DNA from: Clostridia bacterium
GTDB lineage: Bacteria; Bacillota_A; Clostridia; Oscillospirales; CAG-272
Reading direction: 5' to 3'
Assembly (NCBI GenBank): GCA_017626655.1
Contig: JAGAIH010000477.1
Coordinates: 1-6,909, forward strand
DNA length: 6,909 bases
Shown: one piece after another, positions 1 to 5,124 of the stretch
Numbering within the stretch: position 1 is the first letter of the stretch
Layout: every line of letters starts with the position of its first letter
Made by a program: the position numbers and the translations under genes
Notes under the pieces: generated by a model
Told to the model about the DNA's origin: nothing
Seen by the model: only the letters and a program-made list of their open reading frames with translations
Databases searched by the model: none

Positions 1-2030
1 CGGCCCACGTACCAGTAGAAGCCGTCCTCGTCGCACCAGGCGGTATCGCCGGTGTGGTAGTAGCCGTCGTGGAGCACCTCGTCGGTCTTCTCCTGATTGC
101 GGTAGTAGCCCAGGAACAGACCGCAGGGAGCCTTGTCGCCCACCTTGATGACGATCTCGCCCGTCTCACCGTCGGGAACGGGGTTGCCGTCAGGATCCAC
201 CAGCATCATGTCGTACAGAGGCGAGGGCTTACCCATGGATCCCACCTTGTGGGGATTGCCCATGAGGTTGGCGATGGACAGGGTGGTCTCGGTCTGGCCG
301 AAGCCCTCCTTGATCTGGAGGCCCGTGGCCTTCTCGAACTGGCGGTAGACCTCGGGGTTGAGGGCCTCGCCCGCGGTGGTCATGTGGCGGACAGAGGAGA
401 AGTCGTACTTGGAGATGTCCTCCTTGATCATCATGCGGAGCATGGTGGGAGGCGCGCAGAAGGTGGTGATCTGATACTTGGCGAACATAGGCAGGATCAC
501 CGAGGCGTCGAAGCGGTCGAAATCGTAGGTGAAGACCGCGCCCTCGGCCAGCCACTGACCGTAGAGCTTGCCCCACAGAGCCTTACCCCAGCCCGTATCC
601 GAGATGGTGAAGTGGAGACCGTCCTCACAGACACCGTGCCAGTACTTGGCGGTGATGTAGTGGCCCAGGGCGTACTTGTAGCTGTGCGCGGCGATCTTGG
701 GGTAGCCCGTGGTACCCGAGGTGAAGAACATGATCATGGGATCGTCACCGCAGGGGGTGTCGTCGCCGCGGTAGAAGTGAGCGGAATAGAGGGGGAACTC
801 CTTGTCGAAGTTGCGCCAGCCCTCGCGGTCGCCCCCCACCAGGATCTTGGTCTTGAGGGAGGGAGAATCGACCTCGGCCAGTTCCACCTGTCGGGCTACG
901 TCGCCGTCGGCGGTGCAGACGATGGCGGACACCTCGGCGGCGTTGAAGCGGTACTCCAGATCGTGCTTGACCAGCTGGTTGGTGGCGGGGATGGCGATGG
1001 CGCCCAGCTTATGCAGACCCAGGATGGCGAACCAGAACTGGTAGTGGCGCTTCAGCACCAGCATGACGCGGTCGCCCTTCCGGATGCCCAGGGACTTGAA
1101 GTAGTTGGCGGCCTGGTTCGAGGCGCGCTTCATATCGTTGAAGGTAAAGCGGCGCTCCACCATGTCGCGGGAGATGTGGAGCATGGCCAGCTTGTTGGGA
1201 TCCCGCTTGGCGAGGGCGTCCACCACGTCGAAGGCGAAGTTGAACCGATCCTCGTTCTTGAAGGTGATCTTTTGGAGTGCCCCGTTCTCGTCCACCACGG
1301 TGTCGATGAAGGGGGTGGTGACGGTCTCGGTGGCGGGGAGTGCCTCGGTGTGGACCTGGCGCAGGGTCTCCTGCACCAGCTCGGCGGACAGGGCGCTCTC
1401 ACCGGGGAGGACCACCGCCATGAAGAGGCAGTCTTGGCCGTCCACGGCGATCATACCGTGGGGGGTGGAGGAATTGTAGTAGATGCTGTCCCCCGCCTCC
1501 AGGTACTCCACGTTGGAGCCGACCTGGACCTTCAGCTTGCCCTCCAGCACGAAGTCGAACTCCTGGCCCGCGTGCTTGACCAGATGGATGGGCTTGTTCT
1601 GGAGCTCGGGATCGTACTCGTAGCGGACGCGGTAGGGCTCGGCGATCTTCTTGCGGAAGAGGGGGGCCACCGACATGATGCTGATGCCCGCCTCCTTGGC
1701 GGTCTCCTGGCCTTCTCCCTTGCGGGTGACGGTGTAGGAGGACAGATGGGCAGAGCGCCCCTCCAAAAGATCGGTAATGCCGATGCCGAAGGCCTGGGCG
1801 CACTTGTGGATGAAGGTGAAGGGGAAGTCCAGCTCACCCGCCTCATAGGCCACGTAAGCGGCGTTGCTGACCTCGGTCTTCTCGGCCATCTCGGCAACGG
1901 TAAAGCCGCAGATATCCCGCATCTCGCGGATACGGATCGCGACCTCCTGCAGCTTTGCCCGGTCGTTCGCTCGGGCATTGGCCGATGCGGCGACCGTGTC
2001 GACTGCGTTGGTTCTTGTTTCTTTTGCCAT
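1..2030 (-). CDS. XRE helix-turn-helix / cupin / AMP-forming acyl-CoA synthetase fusion (C-terminus outside window)
   Basis: Reading from the ATG at 2030 gives 676 residues with no stop before the window edge. Residues about 28-90 form an XRE-type helix-turn-helix (IRIREMRDICGFTVAEMAEK onward). Residues about 145-210 form a cupin with HAGQEFDFVLEG and GDSIYYNSSTPHG; H153, E157 and H191 fit metal ligands, but the usual first His is V151. From about 255 it is an acyl-CoA synthetase of the ANL superfamily: P-loop TSGTTGYPK (437-445), DTGWGKALWG (478-487), TTAGEALNPEVY (551-562), EGFGQTETT (575-583) and HTGDTAWCDEDG (659-670). These resemble medium-chain/aryl acid:CoA ligases, which adenylate a carboxylate and then transfer it to CoA. 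The window ends at WYVG, just before the hinge, so the catalytic C-terminal lysine is not visible. The start follows AAGGAGG by 8 bases. The gene lies under a T-box leader. The substrate is unknown. Confidence 0.93.
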   Translation of the reverse strand, partial: MAKETRTNAVDTVAASANARANDRAKLQEVAIRIREMRDICGFTVAEMAEKTEVSNAAYVAYEAGELDFPFTFIHKCAQAFGIGITDLLEGRSAHLSSYTVTRKGEGQETAKEAGISIMSVAPLFRKKIAEPYRVRYEYDPELQNKPIHLVKHAGQEFDFVLEGKLKVQVGSNVEYLEAGDSIYYNSSTPHGMIAVDGQDCLFMAVVLPGESALSAELVQETLRQVHTEALPATETVTTPFIDTVVDENGALQKITFKNEDRFNFAFDVVDALAKRDPNKLAMLHISRDMVERRFTFNDMKRASNQAANYFKSLGIRKGDRVMLVLKRHYQFWFAILGLHKLGAIAIPATNQLVKHDLEYRFNAAEVSAIVCTADGDVARQVELAEVDSPSLKTKILVGGDREGWRNFDKEFPLYSAHFYRGDDTPCGDDPMIMFFTSGTTGYPKIAAHSYKYALGHYITAKYWHGVCEDGLHFTISDTGWGKALWGKLYGQWLAEGAVFTYDFDRFDASVILPMFAKYQITTFCAPPTMLRMMIKEDISKYDFSSVRHMTTAGEALNPEVYRQFEKATGLQIKEGFGQTETTLSIANLMGNPHKVGSMGKPSPLYDMMLVDPDGNPVPDGETGEIVIKVGDKAPCGLFLGYYRNQEKTDEVLHDGYYHTGDTAWCDEDGFYWYVG

Positions 2031-2038
2031 GGTAGTGT

Positions 2039-2045
2039 CCTCCTT
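2039..2045 (-). promoter_or_regulatory. Ribosome binding site of the fusion synthetase
   Basis: AAGGAGG on the minus strand, 8 bases before the ATG at 2030. It fixes the start of the fusion protein, and therefore shows that the helix-turn-helix and cupin belong to the same reading frame as the synthetase. It lies after the leader terminator, so it is transcribed only on readthrough. Confidence 0.9.
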
Positions 2046-2061
2046 GGGATTGTTTACGAAC

Positions 2062-2100
2062 AAAAAAACACACCTGTCTCAAAACACTTTGAGACGGGTG
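2062..2100 (-). terminator. Leader terminator of the T-box riboswitch
   Basis: A hairpin with outer arms CACC (2100-2097) and GGTG (2074-2071), one C-A mismatch, inner arms GTCTCAAA (2095-2088) and TTTGAGAC (2083-2076), and a GTGT loop. It is followed by TG and seven T residues down to 2062. This is a strong intrinsic terminator located between the T-box and the synthetase start, as expected for conditional termination. Confidence 0.92.
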
Positions 2101-2348
2101 CATAACACTCGCGGTACCACTCAAATTGCGGAAAAGCTTCCGCCACCTCTTCGGAATCCTGTAATTCCTATGCTCTCACGCGGCATTCACGGGAGTCTCT
2201 ACTTTCATCCATGGGACGGGTTCAAGTCCTCCGGCTCGGAAGGGATGGGTCTGTAAGGGGAATACCGTCTGCTCGCACCAACCGCCGACTCTCTGTACGC
2301 ATCCGACCTTGACCGTCTTCGTCATAGCCTTTGTCTTTTTATTCGATT
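2062..2348 (-). promoter_or_regulatory. T-box riboswitch leader upstream of the fusion synthetase
   Basis: T-box leaders sense uncharged tRNA and allow transcription when it is bound. Visible here, in RNA order: a Stem I base (GGCT 2329-2326 with AGCC 2236-2233) beside TATGACGAAG; an AG bulge AGAGAG (2294-2289); a distal loop GGTTGGTGCGAGC; a Stem II-like ATGAAAGTAGAG (2208-2197); Stem III GCGGAAGCTTTTCCGC (2143-2128); the T-box GAGTGGTACCGCG with TGGTACC at 2119-2113; and a terminator. TTTGAG (2125-2120), just before the T-box, can pair with CTCAAA (2093-2088) of the terminator's 5' arm, giving a mutually exclusive antiterminator. The variable T-box base is U, which pairs with an A discriminator in the tRNA. 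The specifier codon could not be fixed: the 3' side of Stem I (about 2260-2245, CCCCTTACAGACCCA) offers CCC (Pro), UAC (Tyr), ACA or ACC (Thr) and CUU (Leu). Confidence 0.9.
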
Positions 2349-2354
2349 GGGCGT

Positions 2355-2383
2355 ATTATAGCACAATTTCGTTGCCTTGTCAA
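2355..2383 (-). promoter_or_regulatory. Consensus sigma-A/sigma-70 promoter for the T-box leader
   Basis: The minus strand reads TTGACA (2383-2378), a 17-base spacer, then TATAAT (2360-2355). Both hexamers are exact consensus with the ideal spacing. The start of transcription is expected near A2348, giving a leader of roughly 290 bases to the end of the terminator T-run. Basal initiation should be strong, leaving control to termination in the leader and possibly to a repressor. Confidence 0.92.
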
Positions 2384-2390
2384 TAGGTTT

Positions 2391-2417
2391 GCGGAAATTT
2401 TCACGGCAAATTCCCGC
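2391..2417. repeat. Inverted repeat just upstream of the -35 box, candidate operator
   Basis: On the minus strand the arms are GCGGGAATTT (2417-2408) and AAATTTCCGC (2400-2391) around a 7-base spacer. They are complementary at 9 of 10 positions. The repeat ends 7 bases upstream of the -35 hexamer. A dyad here could bind a dimeric regulator such as the XRE domain of the downstream fusion; this is inference. On the plus strand it is followed by ATTTTTTGAGTTTTTT, so it could also be a plus-strand terminator, but no plus-strand gene is supported here. Confidence 0.5.
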
Positions 2418-2454
2418 ATTTTTTGAGTTTTTTCCCTTCCCTCCCGTTTTACGG

Positions 2455-2484
2455 AAAAGCACACCCCGCATAAGCAGGGTGCGC
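2455..2484 (-). terminator. Probable intrinsic terminator after the glycosidase gene
   Basis: The minus strand carries an 11-bp stem, GCGCACCCTGC (2484-2474) with GCGGGGTGTGC (2469-2459), two of the pairs being G-U, around a TTAT loop. Four T residues follow (2458-2455). It lies about 24 bases after the stop codon of the secreted glycosidase and before the next promoter. The T-run is short, so termination may be incomplete. Confidence 0.7.
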
Positions 2485-2507
2485 GTGAAATCGTATGGGA
2501 AAAAGGC

Positions 2508-4742
2508 TCAAGCCTTCCGCTTCCCGCAGGCCACAGCGGCGGCGATGGCGGTCAGCAGGACACCGGCAGACACCGTTACCGCAGAGCCGCAGCCACCCTT
2601 GGGAGCCTCGGTCTCGGGGGTAGTGGCGGGGGCCTCGGTGGGAGTCTCGGTAGGCTTCTCCGTGGGCTGCTCGGTGGGCTCTTCCGTAGGCTCCTCGGTG
2701 GGTTCCTCGGTAGGCTCTTCGGTAGGCTCCTCGGTGGGTTCCTCGGTAGGCTCTTCGGTAGGCTCCTCGGTGGGGGCCTCGGTCTCCTCGGTGTAGCGTA
2801 CCACCTTCTCAACAGTCAGGTAGTGGAGCAGCTTCTCGCCGTTGCCCGCGGCGGCCACGGCCACGTAGACGGTGAAGCTGTCGCCTTCCTCCTTGGAGAG
2901 GTCAATCGTCAACCCCTCAAAGCGGCCGTTCTCGGCGGTGGGGAGCTTCATGTTGCCCTCATTGGTGGCCTTGTCCAGGATCTCCTGCTCGGCATCGGTG
3001 AAGGTGCCGTCGGTGCATTCGTACCAATGGAGCTTGTCAATGGACCAGTAGTGCTTGCCCTGGCCTCCGTTGACCTGGGCCCAGCCCTTAAGGATCAGCT
3101 TGCCCTCCTCGGTGAGCATCAGCTCGGACAGAGTGGCGGGCTGGATGGCGGCGGCCTTCTGCTCGGCGGTCCAGGAGGAGGTGTAGGCGGGATCGCGGCG
3201 GCCGATGAGGTCGGTGTAGTCCACGCCGTTGATGCTCTCCACCCGGGCCAGATAGCCGTAGGCGTAGGAGGGCTCCACCTTGAGGTCGGCGCCGTCGGTG
3301 TCGGGAGGCTCGGGAGCCGAGAGACCGATGCCGGGGAGGGTATAGGTGGCGGCGGTCTCCAGGTTCTTGGGCTCGATATCAATCCCCTTGTAGACGATGC
3401 CCATACCGTGGATGACGGCGCGGACGCTGTTGTTTCCGTCCACGGCGGAGGAGCGGCGGACGTAGTTACTGCCCGACAGGGTCACCATGGTGGTGGATCC
3501 GCCGCCGTCCATGAGGATGGCGGTGTACAGCCCCAGCTCCTTGCAGAGGGAGGGGAGGTCGGTCATCTTGCAGGCGTTGCGGGTGCCGTCCACGGTGGCG
3601 GTGGTGGAGAGCATGACCACGGTACCGTCCTTCTTCATGCCCAGGATGGTGCAGGGGTAGTGGGTGTTGTTACCGGGCTGGCCCGTGGCGTTGCCCTTCT
3701 GCATGAGGGTGAAGAAGCCCGCCATAGCCTCGGTGACGCCTGCCCACTCCGCCTTCTGGGAGGAGGTCATCATATCCGAGATGACGTTGGGGGTCATGGT
3801 AACGGTGTCGCCCACCTTGAACTTGTCGGTGACGCGGTTGACGGCGCTGCCGCGGGCAGAGATGACCACGGTCTTTTCGGTGATGGCAGGACGCTCGGCC
3901 TTGTCACCGCTCTTGAAGACGGCGACCACCTTGCCCACGGTCTCCTTGCCGATGCGGAAGGCGGAGTCCGAGCATTCCAGATAAACCTCGTAGGCATCCT
4001 CAAAGGCGAAGGACTCGGTGCCACAGCGCTGGTTGTAGAGGATCACCGAATTGGGGGCGGGGAGGCGGTTGATGCCGTTGGCCGTCACCGAGGTGTTGGT
4101 GGTGGTGTTCTTCATGGCGACGGTGATGGTGGGCTGACCGATCATGGCGGTACCGTCGGCCTTGATGGCGAAGACGGGGCCGCGGGAGGCGCCGGTGCCA
4201 CGCTCCACGTTGTCGTTGCGGGCCAGGTTGTTCTCGTCGTCGATCTGGTGGGAAGCCCACAGCTCGCCCCCGATGATCATGGTACCGCGGGAGACGCTGA
4301 CGTGCTTGACCGAGGGGCCGGTGGCCTTGACGCCGTCGCCGTCGTAGTCGGTGTGGTGGATGATCCAGGGATCGCCATTGATGGCGGCGATGACGGTGCC
4401 GTCGCTGTGGGCCTTGTTGTAGGCCACGGCGTTGGCGCCCATGGTCCCCTTGGTCCAGGTGTAGTCACCGCCGTTCAGCACGGCCATGGTGATCTTTTCC
4501 GAGGGCGTGAACTCAATGACGTTCAGAAGGCCGTCGGCGGCGGTGCTGTACTTGGAGCCCTTGCTGAGCAGGTACTGGGTCAGGGCGATACCCGTGTCGG
4601 TACCGTCGATCTTGATGGCCTGAGTGTCGGTCTTGACTGCCCCCGTCACGGCGGCGGGAGAGGCAGAGACCGTTACGGCGCAAAGCCCCGCCAGCATGGA
4701 GAGGCAGAGGAGGAGAGAGAGGATCCTGACTGAAAGCTTCAT
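2508..4742 (-). CDS. Secreted phosphodiester glycosidase (NAGPA/DUF2233-type) with TExP stalk and GGCGS hydrophobic tail
   Basis: 744 residues. Residues 1-27 are a Sec signal peptide, with likely cleavage after VSA27. Residues about 60-455 form a phosphodiester glycosidase domain: INGD (121-124), TILGMKKDGTVVML (365-378), LMDGGGSTTM (410-419) and RAVIHGMGIV (441-450) match the family's conserved elements. The family includes the mammalian 'uncovering enzyme' that removes GlcNAc from phosphodiester-linked glycans; bacterial members are mostly uncharacterised and are linked to surface polysaccharides. Residues about 485-650 form a second module containing LKGWAQVNGGQGKHYWSID, whose function I do not know. 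Residues 654-705 are 13 four-residue TExP units. The tail has KGGCGS (715-720), about 19 hydrophobic residues and GKRKA, suggesting membrane or envelope retention. The start is set by AAAGGA 8 bases upstream. Activity on a bacterial substrate is inferred. Confidence 0.9.
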   Translation of the reverse strand: MKLSVRILSLLLCLSMLAGLCAVTVSASPAAVTGAVKTDTQAIKIDGTDTGIALTQYLLSKGSKYSTAADGLLNVIEFTPSEKITMAVLNGGDYTWTKGTMGANAVAYNKAHSDGTVIAAINGDPWIIHHTDYDGDGVKATGPSVKHVSVSRGTMIIGGELWASHQIDDENNLARNDNVERGTGASRGPVFAIKADGTAMIGQPTITVAMKNTTTNTSVTANGINRLPAPNSVILYNQRCGTESFAFEDAYEVYLECSDSAFRIGKETVGKVVAVFKSGDKAERPAITEKTVVISARGSAVNRVTDKFKVGDTVTMTPNVISDMMTSSQKAEWAGVTEAMAGFFTLMQKGNATGQPGNNTHYPCTILGMKKDGTVVMLSTTATVDGTRNACKMTDLPSLCKELGLYTAILMDGGGSTTMVTLSGSNYVRRSSAVDGNNSVRAVIHGMGIVYKGIDIEPKNLETAATYTLPGIGLSAPEPPDTDGADLKVEPSYAYGYLARVESINGVDYTDLIGRRDPAYTSSWTAEQKAAAIQPATLSELMLTEEGKLILKGWAQVNGGQGKHYWSIDKLHWYECTDGTFTDAEQEILDKATNEGNMKLPTAENGRFEGLTIDLSKEEGDSFTVYVAVAAAGNGEKLLHYLTVEKVVRYTEETEAPTEEPTEEPTEEPTEEPTEEPTEEPTEEPTEEPTEQPTEKPTETPTEAPATTPETEAPKGGCGSAVTVSAGVLLTAIAAAVACGKRKA
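2628..2783 (-). repeat. 13 x 12-bp tandem repeat encoding the TExP stalk
   Basis: Encodes TEAP, eight TEEP units, then TEQP, TEKP, TETP and TEAP. At DNA level there is a 36-bp higher-order unit (three TEEP) present as two identical copies at 2689-2724 and 2725-2760, with a third copy starting at 2761. Perfect identity including synonymous positions suggests recent expansion by slippage or unequal exchange. The acidic, proline-rich product would be an extended spacer between the enzyme and the C-terminal membrane segment. Confidence 0.93.
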
Positions 4743-4757
4743 AAGCGTATCCTTTCT
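4736..4757 (-). promoter_or_regulatory. Ribosome binding site of the secreted glycosidase
   Basis: The minus strand reads AAGAAAGGATACGCTT directly before the ATG at 4742. The AAAGGA core is 8 bases upstream and decides the start, which also gives a complete signal peptide. No convincing promoter hexamers were found between this gene and the small membrane protein gene upstream. Confidence 0.7.
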
Positions 4758-4773
4758 TGGTGGAGATGGTGAG

Positions 4774-4804
4774 ACCGCGCAAGTCGGAAAAGGGCTTGCG
4801 CGGT
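4774..4804. repeat. Perfect inverted repeat (hairpin) between the small membrane protein and the glycosidase
   Basis: On the plus strand, ACCGCGCAAG (4774-4783) and CTTGCGCGGT (4795-4804) are exactly complementary over 10 bp around an 11-base loop. In minus-strand transcripts the hairpin sits in the 5' leader of the glycosidase and is followed by CTCACCATCT, with no T-run. On the plus strand it is followed by AATGC and six T residues, the form of an intrinsic terminator reading the opposite way. It may protect or process the minus-strand mRNA, or stop antisense transcription; the sequence alone does not decide. Confidence 0.7.
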
Positions 4805-4830
4805 AATGCTTTTTTGGATGAGTGAATGAT

Positions 4831-5118
4831 TTACGCGAAGAATCCGAGAATGACCCAGATGAGGAAGAAGACCACCGACATTCCTCCCAAAAAGATCAGC
4901 ATAGGCCCGATCATGGAGCGGACGGCGGAGACGTAGGTCTGCCAGATGCTTCCCGCTCTCGTGGTGGGCTGACGCTTCTGCTTTTTGTAGGAGGGCTGTA
5001 CGGGACGGCGCAGGGGGGTATTCCCCCGCGTCCCCGACATATCGGCCACGGTGGAGCCGTCGTCGATGTAGGTAATCTTTTCCTTCTTCTTCTTGGGTCG
5101 CTGACTGTCCTTTCCCAT
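4831..5118 (-). CDS. Small single-pass membrane protein, unknown function, end of the peptide-transport operon
   Basis: 95 residues, not recognised as a named family. The N-terminus is strongly basic (KDSQRPKKKKEK), followed by ITYIDDGSTVADMSGTRG (15-32), a second basic stretch (RRP, KKQKRQ) to about residue 55, and one hydrophobic segment at about 69-93 ending at the C-terminus. The basic half should stay in the cytoplasm, with one transmembrane helix and almost no external tail. It starts 6 bases after the OppF-type ATPase stops. The best Shine-Dalgarno-like sequence is a poorly placed AAGG, so translational coupling is likely. It could be an accessory factor of the transporter or an unrelated passenger. 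The tight spacing, coherent topology and position support a real gene. Confidence 0.75.
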   Translation of the reverse strand: MGKDSQRPKKKKEKITYIDDGSTVADMSGTRGNTPLRRPVQPSYKKQKRQPTTRAGSIWQTYVSAVRSMIGPMLIFLGGMSVVFFLIWVILGFFA

Positions 5119-5124
5119 AGCGGC

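Noticed and set aside
54..2105. 683-codon open frame on the plus strand
   Set aside because: It lies antisense to the fusion synthetase. Its product is a low-complexity run of Gly, Val, Leu, His, Asp and Glu with no domain motifs, and it has no ribosome binding site. It is a by-product of high GC and the codon bias of the minus-strand gene, and it also runs across the T-box terminator.
1843..2124. 93-codon minus-strand frame starting inside the T-box leader, possible leader peptide
   Set aside because: It begins at the T-box core, crosses the terminator and overlaps the synthetase start in a different frame. It has no ribosome binding site, and the region is fully explained by the riboswitch.
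2628..2783. Tandem repeats considered as a CRISPR array or non-coding satellite
   Set aside because: The 12/36-bp period is in frame with the glycosidase, has no unique spacers, and encodes a typical proline-rich stalk.
2377..2796. Plus-strand frame with SVGSSVG repeats, resembling a surface protein
   Set aside because: The repeats are the antisense reading of the TEEP-coding repeat. No signal peptide or ribosome binding site supports it.
2823..4733. 636-codon open frame on the plus strand
   Set aside because: Antisense to the secreted glycosidase, which has a signal peptide and family motifs. The plus-strand product is Gly/Val/His/Asp-rich with no recognisable domain.
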